Positions 33,453 to 41,788 of a stretch of 64,000 nt of DNA are shown here, in pieces. The first letter of the stretch is position 1, and every line of letters starts with the position of its first letter. Origin of the DNA: Thermincola carboxydiphila. Lineage in GTDB: Bacteria; Bacillota; Thermincolia; Thermincolales; UBA2595. The stretch spans positions 62,001-126,000 of the forward strand of contig JAENZJ010000004.1 of the NCBI GenBank assembly GCA_016841325.1, given 5' to 3'. Position numbers and translations under genes: made by a program. The notes under the pieces are model-generated. The model searched no databases. It saw nothing but the letters and a program-made list of their open reading frames with translations, and was not told the DNA's origin.

Positions 33453-34334
33453 ATGAGCCTATCCAGCGAACTTCTTCAATATTTGCTCAGCGGCCTGACA
33501 ATGGGCGGAATTTATGCCCTGGTTGCTTTAGGATTTGTAATAATACATAATGTTACCGGTATCATAAACTTTGCCCAGGGTGAATTCGTCATGCTGGGGG
33601 CCATGTTCATGGTGACTCTTGTCAATGCCGGGGTTCCTGCCGCAGGTGCTCTGGTAATTGCAGTTATTCTGGTTATGATTGTGGTTGGCCTGATAGAAAT
33701 CGGGGCTATCAGGACCGCCAGAAAGGCCTCCCCGATAACACTCATCATTATCACAATCGGCTTATCAACAGCAATCAAGGGTATCGCCCTGCTGGTCTGG
33801 GGCACAAATCCTTACAAGCTGGAACCCTTCACCAAAGGCGGCCCCATACATATCGGGGGGGCGACCATTGTCCCCCAGAGCCTTTGGGTCATCGGAACAA
33901 CGGTACTGGTTCTGGCCCTTACCTTTTTCATTTTTGAATACACTTACTGGGGTAAAGCCCTCAGGGCATGTGTGGTCAACAAGTTTGCCGCACGGCTTAT
34001 GGGAATCAACCCCCAAAGGATGTCACTGCTGGCCTTTGTTTTCAGCGCTGCCCTGGCTGCCCTGGCCGGAATTGTAATCGCCCCGATTACATATGTCACC
34101 TACGACATGGGGCTCATGCTTGGGCTTAAGGGCTTTGTGGCAGCAGTCCTGGGAGGTTTAAGCAGTACACCGGGCGCCGTTATCGGCGGCCTGGCCCTGG
34201 GAATCATAGAATCAATGGGAGCAGGATTGTTATCTTCGGGATATAAGGATGGAATTGCTTTTATCATCCTCCTTCTGGTTCTATTCCTGAAACCCGGCGG
34301 AATCTTTGGGACATCCGGCACTAAACGCGTATAA
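33453..34334 (+). CDS. livH: branched-chain amino acid ABC transporter permease LivH
   Basis: A 293-residue permease with eight or so membrane helices. Family motifs are the N-terminal GLTMGGIYALVALGFVIIHNVTG-like segment (starting near residue 13), NFAQGEFVMLGAM, and the cytoplasmic loop segment ALRACVVNKFAARLMGIN with the EAA-type contact for the ATPase. It pairs with LivM to form the channel. The ribosome site is GGGAGGAT and livM follows after ten bases. Confidence 0.95.
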   Translation: MSLSSELLQYLLSGLTMGGIYALVALGFVIIHNVTGIINFAQGEFVMLGAMFMVTLVNAGVPAAGALVIAVILVMIVVGLIEIGAIRTARKASPITLIIITIGLSTAIKGIALLVWGTNPYKLEPFTKGGPIHIGGATIVPQSLWVIGTTVLVLALTFFIFEYTYWGKALRACVVNKFAARLMGINPQRMSLLAFVFSAALAALAGIVIAPITYVTYDMGLMLGLKGFVAAVLGGLSSTPGAVIGGLALGIIESMGAGLLSSGYKDGIAFIILLLVLFLKPGGIFGTSGTKRV

Positions 34335-34344
34335 GGAGGGCCTT

Positions 34345-35358
34345 ATGAAAGACCTTTTAAGACAAAAACGCCTGCGACATGCACTGATACTTTTGTTTAC
34401 CCTGATCATTTTCGCTGTTCCCTTTTTGGTCACCAACAATTATTACCTCAGTGTCCTGGTTATTATAGGGATTCATACCATAGTAGTCGTCGGCCTCTGC
34501 CTGCTGATGGGCTATGCGGGACAGATCTCCCTGGGCCATGCAGCTTTTTACGGTCTTGGTGCTTATACCTCAGGGATACTGACATCAACCTATAATGTTT
34601 CACCATGGCTGGCAATGCTTGCCGGAGCTGTGGGGACCGGAATAATAGCTTATTTGATAGGCATTCCGATCTTTAGGCTGAAAGAACACTACCTTGCCCT
34701 GGCTACCCTTGGGCTGGGTCTTATCATACATGTTGTCCTGATGGAAGAGGTAGAACTGACAGGCGGCCCGTCAGGACTAAGCAAAGGAATACCATACCTC
34801 TCTATTGGCAGCCTGGTCTTTAACAATGATTTCAAATACTATTTTCTTGTCTGGATTCTGGCCCTGCTGGCTGTCATCCTGGCCAATAATGTGGTCCATT
34901 CCCGCATTGGCCGCGCCTTAAGGTCAATTCACGGCAGCGAGTTCGCCGCCCAGAGCCTTGGTGTGGATACAGGCAGGCACAAGCTGCAGGTTTTTGCCCT
35001 GAGCGCCATATATGCCAGTGTAGCCGGCAGCCTTTATGCCCATTACATTACCTTTATCAGCCCCAGCCCCTTTGGGCTGATGACCTCGGTACAGTTTGTG
35101 GTCATGGCAGTGGTGGGAGGCCTGGCCAGCATATGGGGACCGATTTTGGGAGTATCTGTAATCACTGTCATGGCAGAAGGGTTAAAAGAGTTCATGCCTC
35201 TTTTGATACCCCAGGCTGGCGGTGAATATGAGATAGTTGTTTACGGAATTATTCTTGTTGTCATCATGATTTTTATGCCTGACGGTCTTACGGCAACTCT
35301 GGTCAAGGCCTATGAAAGCTGGAGATACAGAAAGGAGCGTCCCAATGAAACTTCTTGA
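34345..35358 (+). CDS. livM: branched-chain amino acid ABC transporter permease LivM
   Basis: A 337-residue permease from the ATG at 34345, which has AAGGAGGG seven bases upstream; the longer frame to 34306 overlaps livH and lacks a ribosome site. Typical LivM segments are GYAGQISLGHAAFYGLGAY (about residues 54-72), RIGRALRSIHGSEFAAQSLG and VVGGLASIWGPILG. It ends 14 bases inside livG, so the genes are coupled. Confidence 0.95.
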   Translation: MKDLLRQKRLRHALILLFTLIIFAVPFLVTNNYYLSVLVIIGIHTIVVVGLCLLMGYAGQISLGHAAFYGLGAYTSGILTSTYNVSPWLAMLAGAVGTGIIAYLIGIPIFRLKEHYLALATLGLGLIIHVVLMEEVELTGGPSGLSKGIPYLSIGSLVFNNDFKYYFLVWILALLAVILANNVVHSRIGRALRSIHGSEFAAQSLGVDTGRHKLQVFALSAIYASVAGSLYAHYITFISPSPFGLMTSVQFVVMAVVGGLASIWGPILGVSVITVMAEGLKEFMPLLIPQAGGEYEIVVYGIILVVIMIFMPDGLTATLVKAYESWRYRKERPNETS

Positions 35359-36109
35359 AGTCACTGAACTCACCAAAAGCTTTGGGGGCGTTCATGCAGT
35401 CAGTAATATCTCCTTTTCCGTCTCCGCGGGTGAAATTGTTGCTGTTATCGGACCTAACGGCGCCGGAAAGACCACTCTCTTCAACCTGATGACAGGAGTG
35501 TATCCCCCGACCCATGGTCACATTTATTTTAAAGGTACTGATATCACCTCCCTGCCGACACATAAAGTGGCTGCTCTGGGAATTGCCCGGACCTTCCAGA
35601 ACCTGCAAATTTTTAACAATATGACGGTCCTGGAAAATGTTATGGTGGGCAGGCACATCAGGAGCCGTACCGGGCTTTTGGGAGCGGTTTTCCCGCTGTG
35701 GCCCGTCCAGTCTGAGGAAAGCAAGATAGTGGAAAGTTCCCTGGAAAAACTGGCCCTGACCGGCCTTGCTGACAAGGCAATGGAACCGGCTGGCAGCCTG
35801 CCTTACGGCCAGCAAAAAATGCTGGAAATTGCCCGGGCCATTGCCCTGGAACCTGAACTGCTGCTCCTGGATGAACCGGCAGCGGGACTCAATTCCAGTG
35901 AAACAAGGGAATTGGTTGATATTATATACACCCTGAGAGACCAGGGGATCACCATTATCCTGGTGGAACACGATATGGAGACTGTTATGGAAATTACTGA
36001 CCGGCTGGTAGTGCTCAATTTTGGCAATAAACTTGCCGAAGGCACACCTTATGAGATTCAGAACAACCAGGAAGTCATCACGGCTTACCTGGGCGAGGAG
36101 GGTTTTTAA
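35345..36109 (+). CDS. livG: branched-chain amino acid ABC transporter ATPase LivG
   Basis: A 254-residue ATPase. Walker A is GPNGAGKTT (near residue 38), the LivG-type loop ARTFQNLQIF follows, the signature is LPYGQQK (the usual variant of LSGGQ in LivG) and Walker B is LLLLDEPAAGLN. The C-terminus ends in the family-typical AYLGEE. The ATG at 35345 has AAAGGAG upstream. Stop and livF start share one base. Confidence 0.95.
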   Translation: MKLLEVTELTKSFGGVHAVSNISFSVSAGEIVAVIGPNGAGKTTLFNLMTGVYPPTHGHIYFKGTDITSLPTHKVAALGIARTFQNLQIFNNMTVLENVMVGRHIRSRTGLLGAVFPLWPVQSEESKIVESSLEKLALTGLADKAMEPAGSLPYGQQKMLEIARAIALEPELLLLDEPAAGLNSSETRELVDIIYTLRDQGITIILVEHDMETVMEITDRLVVLNFGNKLAEGTPYEIQNNQEVITAYLGEEGF

Positions 36110-36831
36110 TGCTGAAGGTTGTCAAAATCGAAACATATCACGGGAGGATCAGGGTTCTAAACAATGTTTCCCTGGATGTTGAAAAGGGAGAGATAGTGAC
36201 CATTATCGGCGCAAACGGGGCCGGTAAAACGACCCTGCTGAGCACCATTGCAGGTATCCACAAGCCCAGGTCAGGCCAGGTTTACCTGGGAACCGTGCAG
36301 ACCAGCTGCATGCCGGTACAGGATGTGGTCAAAGCAGGTATCAGCCTTGTTCCCGAACACAGAGAGGTCTTTGATTCTCTTTCAATTACCGATAACCTGA
36401 AACTGGGCGCCTATCACCGGTATAAGACAGACAAAAAATCGATTGATGAAGATATTGAAAATATCCTTTCCCTCTTCCCTGCCCTCAGGGGCAGAGAAGA
36501 CCAGCTGGCCGGCACCCTCAGCGGAGGGGAGCAGCAGATGCTGGCCATTGGCAGGGGTTTGATGGCCAAACCGAAGGTCCTCCTCCTGGATGAACCGTCA
36601 CTGGGCCTCGCCCCCCTGGTGGTAAAAGAAATCTTTGATATCCTGGTCAGCCTGAAAAAGCGCGGCACCACCATCCTGATGGTTGAACAGAACGCCAAAG
36701 CCGCCCTGAAGGTAGCCGACCGGGCCTACATTATTGAACGTGGGCAGATATCCCTTGCCGGCAGGGCACGGGATATGCTGCAGGATGCCAGGGTCCAGTC
36801 AGCTTACCTGGGCGCCAGGCTTCATGCTTAA
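36109..36831 (+). CDS. livF: branched-chain amino acid ABC transporter ATPase LivF
   Basis: A 240-residue ATPase with Walker A GANGAGKTT (near residue 37), the LivF loop SLVPEHREVF, signature LSGGEQQML and Walker B VLLLDEPSLGLAP. It forms the ATPase pair with LivG on the LivHM channel. It is the last gene of the core importer operon; the third livK copy follows after a 700-bp gap with its own T-box. Confidence 0.95.
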   Translation: MLKVVKIETYHGRIRVLNNVSLDVEKGEIVTIIGANGAGKTTLLSTIAGIHKPRSGQVYLGTVQTSCMPVQDVVKAGISLVPEHREVFDSLSITDNLKLGAYHRYKTDKKSIDEDIENILSLFPALRGREDQLAGTLSGGEQQMLAIGRGLMAKPKVLLLDEPSLGLAPLVVKEIFDILVSLKKRGTTILMVEQNAKAALKVADRAYIIERGQISLAGRARDMLQDARVQSAYLGARLHA

Positions 36832-36939
36832 CAGTACCCGGGTAACGTGCATCAGTACATGACCATGCGTCCTGAAATTTAATGGCACAGTTTTTATTGC
36901 TGCTGAATATCATAGATTTAGGTAAAGAAAATATTCCAC

Positions 36940-37376
36940 ACAAAAGTGATGACAGAGACAAGTAAACTGCTTCAAGCCGTACAGGGAGAAAAGGCCGCTG
37001 ACTGAGAGCCTTTTCGGTGATAGGCAGTTGAAATTCCCTCTCGAACTGCAGGCTGAAGGGATACCTGAACCGGATTCAGGAGCCTGGTAGGCTGTGCCGG
37101 CACTCCACCGTTAACAGGCAGAGGGTATCGGATTCTAGGCAGGAGTCAGAAGTCAGGAGCCAGAAGACAGTAGTTGATGGTTGGAGACTGGCAGACGGCT
37201 TGGCAGTTGCAGCCAGAGTCAGCATCTGGCAGTTGATAGTTAGCCGGCCGGCAACTGGCGATTGGTAGTCAAATCTCGTACCTGCAGATGAGTGGGCTGC
37301 ACCTGCAGCCAATTCGGGTGGTACCGCGGAAAGCCAAAAGCTTCTCGTCCCTAAGGGATGAGTGGCTTTTTTTAGT
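36940..37376 (+). ncRNA. T-box leader in front of the third livK copy
   Basis: Shares with the first T-box the AGTGATGACAGAGACAAGTA motif (36944), the GAACTGCAGGCTGAAGGG block, the CACCGTTAACAGGCAGAGGG block, the T-box GGGTGGTACCGCG (37316-37328) and a terminator (AAGCCA...TCGTCCC/GGGATGA...TGGCTT plus T-run, 37331-37376). It is about 70 bases longer than the first because of extra CAGTTG/GTCAGGAG-type repeats between stem I and the antiterminator. Specifier probably CTG (37046-37048), low confidence. From 36832 to 36940 I see no gene or clear promoter. Confidence 0.9.
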
Positions 37377-37528
37377 TTCCCCTCCCCCCTGTTTTAGTTT
37401 TCCCAGTTGCCAATAGGAGTCCGGTAGGACGGTTTGCAGTGAAGGAAAAACCTCCTGACGGCAGCTTTAATATATAGCCAGGGCTGAAGCCCAATACAAA
37501 AATGACCATAAAAAAGGAGTGGTTTACT

Positions 37529-38704
37529 GTGGTAAAACGAATAGTCCTCCCCCTTCTGGTATGTTTCAGTATTATCGCCGCATTAATCAGCGGCTGTGGC
37601 AGTGCGGAAGATAAAACAACCGGCTCAAATGAGAGTAAAGCTTATAAAATCGGGGTTGTCCTGGACATCTCGGGAAAATCCTCATCCCTTGGAGTACCTG
37701 AGAGAAACACGGTTGAAATGATGGTTGATGAAATCAATAAAAACGGGGGGATCAATGGGACCCAGCTGGAAGTAACTATACTGGACACCAAGAGCAATGA
37801 GACTGAAGCCGCCCTGGCTGCAAAGAAACTGATCCAGCAGGATGTCCTGGCTATTATCGGGGCCAGCACCAGCGGCTCAACAATGGCAATGGTGGAATCG
37901 GCAGAAAACGCCGGTGTGCCCCTGATTTCATGTGCGGCCAGCATCAATATTGTGGAACCCCTTGACCAGCGCCGGTGGATATTTAAGACAGCCCAGAGTG
38001 ACAGCCTGGTTGCCGCCAAAATAGTTGAATACCTCAAAGCCAATGGCATGACCAAAGTGGCCTTTATGAGTGTCAACAGTGCATATGGTGACAGCGGCAG
38101 GGTAGAATTTGAAAAGGCTGCTGCTGCGTCAGGCATTGAAATAGTGGTACAGGAAAAATTTGAACAGGAAGACACCATTATGACTTCCCAGCTTACCAAT
38201 GTTAAAAAACATGAACCACAGGCCGTTATTGCCTGGGCTATCCCTCCGGCTGCCTCCAGCCTTACCGCAAACTACAGGCAGATGGCTGTTGATGCCCCCC
38301 TAATCCACAGCCACGGTATCGGAAACCAGACATTTATTGACCTGGCAGGGGAAGCAGCAGACGGAGTCATTTTCCCCATCGGAAAATTGCTGGTTGCAGG
38401 TATCCTCCCGGAAGATGACCCCCAGAAATCATTACTTACCGAATATACAGAACAATATGAGGCTAAATACGGCCCGCCGAACCCCTTTGGAGGCTATGCC
38501 TGGGATGCTGTACAGCTGGTGGTAAATGCCATCGAAAAGGCAGGCCCTGACAGGGAAAAAATCAGGACCGAGCTTGAAAATACCAAAAACTTTGCCGGAG
38601 TAACCGGTGTTTTCAACATGTCCCCTGAAGACCATAACGGGCTTGCGCAAACTGACCTGGTACTGGTGGAAATCAAAGACGGCAAGTGGCAGATAGTAGA
38701 GTAA
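37529..38704 (+). CDS. livK: branched-chain amino acid-type ABC substrate-binding lipoprotein (copy 3)
   Basis: About 391 residues from the GTG at 37529, chosen because AAGGAG lies nine bases upstream exactly as in copy 2; an ATG at 37502 would place the ribosome site inside the gene. Lipobox LISGC, then the LivK fold (YKIGVVLDISGKSSSLG, SAYGDSGR, FGGYAWDAVQL, VFNMSPEDHNGL). It lies downstream of its own T-box and apart from the core genes, so its amount can change independently. Ligand may differ from copies 1 and 2. Confidence 0.92.
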   Translation: MVKRIVLPLLVCFSIIAALISGCGSAEDKTTGSNESKAYKIGVVLDISGKSSSLGVPERNTVEMMVDEINKNGGINGTQLEVTILDTKSNETEAALAAKKLIQQDVLAIIGASTSGSTMAMVESAENAGVPLISCAASINIVEPLDQRRWIFKTAQSDSLVAAKIVEYLKANGMTKVAFMSVNSAYGDSGRVEFEKAAAASGIEIVVQEKFEQEDTIMTSQLTNVKKHEPQAVIAWAIPPAASSLTANYRQMAVDAPLIHSHGIGNQTFIDLAGEAADGVIFPIGKLLVAGILPEDDPQKSLLTEYTEQYEAKYGPPNPFGGYAWDAVQLVVNAIEKAGPDREKIRTELENTKNFAGVTGVFNMSPEDHNGLAQTDLVLVEIKDGKWQIVE

Positions 38705-38830
38705 GCAGCAGATAACCTGAAATTCATAAATTTAAGTACCTCCTGTATTCTTTATTTTGTGCTTTCCTCGGCGTCAGGCACAATGCAACTTTACAGTGAG
38801 GTATTTTTTTGTACAGTTAAGTTATTTCTC

Positions 38831-38859
38831 TTGACCCAATTTGTTAATATGTTTACAAT
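38831..38859 (+). promoter_or_regulatory. promoter with probable MarR operator (zinc-ribbon gene)
   Basis: TTGACC (38831-38836), 17-bp spacer, TACAAT (38854-38859). Spacer and -10 share the stretch TGTTAATATGTTTACAAT with the promoter at 39507-39535. A further TTGTTAATA follows, making an inverted arrangement that could bind a dimeric regulator. Confidence 0.7.
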
Positions 38860-38964
38860 ATTGTTAATAGGTTAACTTTTGGTGGGAGGTGCGTAATAGA
38901 GGGAATACTTTGGAGCAAAATCCAAAAAACAAAATTTTTGGCACAGCCAAAAGGAGGTGAGTTA

Positions 38965-39360
38965 TTGAATTGTTCAAGATGTCAGGAACATATCCCTAAG
39001 GGGGATGAGATGAACTACTTGGGGCAAATTTTATGTGAAGACTGTTATGTCGAGGCTGTAAGCCTCCCTAGAACCTGTGATGTTGCAGCCGTTTACAGTG
39101 CCAAGCTGTCAAGAAAACTGGCGGGACAAAAAGGGACTGAAGGGTTAACCGAACTTCAAACAGAGATATATGAATATGTTAAGAGCAGCGGTGGTAAAGT
39201 AAGTTTTGAGGATCTAATGAAAAAATTTCAATTATCAGACCCCGAGATGCGTAGGATATTTGCCCCCCTGCGTCATTGTGAGTTATTAAAAGGTACCATA
39301 ATTGACGGAATTCCATATTGCTTAATTATGGAGGGAGGCCCTGGCTCCATTGATGTATGA
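38965..39360 (+). CDS. small zinc-ribbon (LIM-like) protein with winged-helix tail
   Basis: About 131 residues from the TTG at 38965 (ribosome site AAGGAGGTGA). The N-terminus has a four-cysteine site, CSRC...CEDC (spacing 17 residues between the pairs), like half a LIM or a treble-clef zinc finger. The C-terminal 70 residues (EIYEYVKSSGGKVSFEDLMKK, RRIFAPLRHCELLKG) look like a small winged helix. The likely role is DNA or protein binding. It shares its promoter sequence with the MarR gene just downstream, so the two are probably co-regulated. I know no named family for it. Confidence 0.65.
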   Translation: MNCSRCQEHIPKGDEMNYLGQILCEDCYVEAVSLPRTCDVAAVYSAKLSRKLAGQKGTEGLTELQTEIYEYVKSSGGKVSFEDLMKKFQLSDPEMRRIFAPLRHCELLKGTIIDGIPYCLIMEGGPGSIDV

Positions 39361-39443
39361 TACAAATATAATTCTTTTGACTGCAGAAGAATAAATGAAT
39401 GTAATTCATTTCGGAAATACCCGATATCTGCCGGATTAACGGC

Positions 39444-39478
39444 AAAAAACCCCTTCCTGGACTGGGAAGGGGTTTTTC
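39444..39478 (+). terminator. intrinsic terminator
   Basis: AAAAACCCCTTCC pairs with GGAAGGGGTTTTT around a seven-base loop. It ends the zinc-ribbon transcript before the MarR promoter. Confidence 0.85.
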
Positions 39479-39506
39479 TTATATTCTACTATTATAAAAT
39501 TATATC

Positions 39507-39535
39507 TTGACTTAATCTGTTAATATGTTTACAAT
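39507..39535 (+). promoter_or_regulatory. promoter with probable MarR operator (MarR gene)
   Basis: TTGACT (39507-39512), 17-bp spacer, TACAAT (39530-39535). TGTTAATATGTTTACAAT is identical to the sequence in the promoter at 38831-38859. Confidence 0.7.
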
Positions 39536-39557
39536 AATTTAAATATCCCCATCAGAA

Positions 39558-40031
39558 TTGGAGGTTTCTAAAATTAAAGAGACTGGAGATTTTTCGGACG
39601 TTTACCTTTCAAAACTGGCACTGTTTGAACTGACCTCCTTAAACGATGCCATGAAAGATACTTTTGATATACATTTTGCCCGGCACGGTCTTTCCGAGCC
39701 GAAGTTCAAAGTATTAATTAATCTGTACATGGCGGGTGACCGGGGGTTAATTCAATCAGATTTAAGTACAAAGATAAATGTTTCCAGGGCTAACATTACC
39801 GGTCTGGTAGAGCGTTTGGAGAAAGAGGGACTGGTGGTTCGCAATGATGACCCCTCTGACAAAAGGGTGTTCCGGGTCTGCCTTACCAGCAGAGCATTTG
39901 CTTTAATGCACGCCTTCATTCCCATACACAACGAATTTATGCACAGAATCATGATGCCTCTGGACAAGAATGAAAAAGAATTGTTTATTTCACTACTAAA
40001 AAAACTTAATAAAGGATTGGAATTGATTTAA
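39558..40031 (+). CDS. MarR-family transcriptional regulator
   Basis: About 152-157 residues. The winged helix is clear (LIQSDLSTKINVSRANITGLVERLEKEG with wing DPSDKRVFRVCLT). The start is odd: the TTG at 39558 is the first base run of the sequence TTGGAGG, so it overlaps its ribosome site, while an in-frame ATT at 39573 stands eight bases after GGAGG. ATT starts are rare but known (infC). The promoter shares an 18-base motif with that of the zinc-ribbon gene upstream, suggesting that this protein regulates both. Confidence 0.85.
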   Translation: MEVSKIKETGDFSDVYLSKLALFELTSLNDAMKDTFDIHFARHGLSEPKFKVLINLYMAGDRGLIQSDLSTKINVSRANITGLVERLEKEGLVVRNDDPSDKRVFRVCLTSRAFALMHAFIPIHNEFMHRIMMPLDKNEKELFISLLKKLNKGLELI

Positions 40032-40085
40032 TAAACCAGAGAGTTTAAAGTCATGCAGTCACCTACATTAAGATTTACCTGCTTC

Positions 40086-41594
40086 CTATCTGCTTATCTC
40101 CCATATAGCGCCTGATTTGCGTTTTGGCGGTCCTCCCGTATCTCCCATCTGCCCGAAATCAACCACATACAGCCTGCCGGTACAGGGACAGAACCTGGCC
40201 TGAATGGGATGGACAGGCCCGTTGCCGGCATTGCGGGGGTCAAGGATGACCATAAAATCATTGACCTCTCCTGTTTCTATATTAACTCTGACAACCTTAA
40301 AGCCGGCCGGCTCCGCCAGGGGTTCCCCCATATGGTCAATATGACCGAACAGGGCTACAAAGGCTTCGCCCCGGTATCCAAATTCCGTGCCAGTTGAAAA
40401 ATCAAACTTTGTGGGTACTGAATGGGGTTCAAACAGGGCAACGGGTCCTTCCGCCAGAGGGGGCTGGTTTCTGATCAGGAACTGGGGCTGGGGCCCGTCA
40501 TCAGGCTTAAACCTCGGATCAGTTACAGGGATCCGGGCGTTGTAATCAGGCCATCCATACCATTCACCAAAATGGATTTCTTCAAAAGTATCCCAGGCAT
40601 CAGCCACAGGTCTGCTGCCGCGGACATCCATCCCGTTATCAGTGGCAAACAGGCTGCCTCCTGGTGAAAACCCCAGGCCAAGCGGGTTGCGCACCCCGTC
40701 TGCAAAAACCTTCATTCCGCTCCCATCGGGATTTGCCTGATAGATTGCCCCAGTACACGGAAATTTGGACCTGACCACCTCATCAGGCTTTGTAGAAGTG
40801 CCAAAAGGTTGGAAGGCACCGGCAACGGCAGTATCTCCGATTTCCGGGGTCAGCACATCCTCACTGACAAAATTCTGTCCCACCAGTTCGTAATTCCGGC
40901 AGGGAATGTCATGGAACCGTGGCCTTTTATTCAGCCACCTGTTGTCAGGGCCAACCACTCCTGAGTTGGTGACTGTCCCTATGCCAAAGTACATCAAACC
41001 ATCAGGCCCGAACACGACATGGCTTAACTGGTGGTCACCACCGGTTGGCAGGTTGTTAATCACTGTTTCCCTGGTACCGTCAGGAAAGACCCTTGTTATC
41101 TGACCGGGATAGCCTGATTCCGAAACATATAAGCTGTCATTATACCAGGTGACTCCCGTAACAGGAGGAAGAAACCCCCGGGTGATTTCACCGGTAGAAC
41201 CATCCGGATAAACCCTCAGTACCCGTGCCGGCTCCGAAACACTGCCTGCCCGGTATCCTGACTCCACCACATACATTTCCCCCACATCACTGAAAGTAAT
41301 TCCTGTGGGAAATGTAAGATCTTCTACATGTATCTTTATCCTGTACCCTGCGGGGAGCTGAACTCCCAGTTCGGGATCAACAGCCTGCTTAGTTCCTTTA
41401 CCCTGTGGTAAGCCATTACCCTGTGATTTACCGCGGGGTATGCACACCTCCTGCCCCGGAAACAATTTAGTAGGATCATATATGTTAGAATTTGCCACAA
41501 TCAGTTCCGCAAGTTTTATATTATGCCTCCTGGCGATTGACACAATGGTATCACCTTCCCTGACCGTATATAGGAAACCGTTACACTTGGCCAT
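40086..41594 (-). CDS. LysM domain fused to a PQQ-type sugar dehydrogenase beta-propeller
   Basis: About 502 residues from the ATG at 41594 (ribosome site GGAGGAGA). The N-terminal 50 residues are a LysM domain (YTVREGDTIVSIARRHNIK, LFPGQEVCIP) without a signal peptide. The rest is a six-bladed glucose/sorbosone dehydrogenase-like propeller (FPTGITFSDVGEMYVVESG, RNPLGLGFSPGGSLFATDNG, WYGWPDYN). A LysM lacking a signal sequence is common in spore-coat or cortex proteins of Clostridia, so the protein may sit on the spore. Whether the propeller still binds PQQ cannot be told. Confidence 0.8.
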   Translation of the reverse strand: MAKCNGFLYTVREGDTIVSIARRHNIKLAELIVANSNIYDPTKLFPGQEVCIPRGKSQGNGLPQGKGTKQAVDPELGVQLPAGYRIKIHVEDLTFPTGITFSDVGEMYVVESGYRAGSVSEPARVLRVYPDGSTGEITRGFLPPVTGVTWYNDSLYVSESGYPGQITRVFPDGTRETVINNLPTGGDHQLSHVVFGPDGLMYFGIGTVTNSGVVGPDNRWLNKRPRFHDIPCRNYELVGQNFVSEDVLTPEIGDTAVAGAFQPFGTSTKPDEVVRSKFPCTGAIYQANPDGSGMKVFADGVRNPLGLGFSPGGSLFATDNGMDVRGSRPVADAWDTFEEIHFGEWYGWPDYNARIPVTDPRFKPDDGPQPQFLIRNQPPLAEGPVALFEPHSVPTKFDFSTGTEFGYRGEAFVALFGHIDHMGEPLAEPAGFKVVRVNIETGEVNDFMVILDPRNAGNGPVHPIQARFCPCTGRLYVVDFGQMGDTGGPPKRKSGAIWEISR

Positions 41595-41744
41595 AGTATA
41601 TCTCTCCTCCTCTGACTGGTAGGTCGTTATCACATATTATGTAAAGATAACCCCCATTGTGCTTCCGGGGCCCCGGTGCGGAAAAACCGGCATAACACCT
41701 CACCGCATCCCCATTACACCGGCCATTTCCAGAGGTAAAAAAAA

Positions 41745-41778
41745 ACTCTGCTTCAGCCGAAACTTCTCAAAGCAGAGT
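41745..41778 (-). terminator. intrinsic terminator
   Basis: ACTCTGCTT pairs with AAGCAGAGT; on the minus strand it is followed by a run of nine T. It lies 11 bases after the stop of the propeller gene at 41789. Confidence 0.8.
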
Positions 41779-41788
41779 GCGTTTAAAC

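Noticed and set aside
36884-36904. Sigma-54 promoter (TGGCAC ... TTGCTG) before the second T-box
   Set aside because: The distance between the GG and GC elements is 13 bases; sigma-54 promoters need 10.
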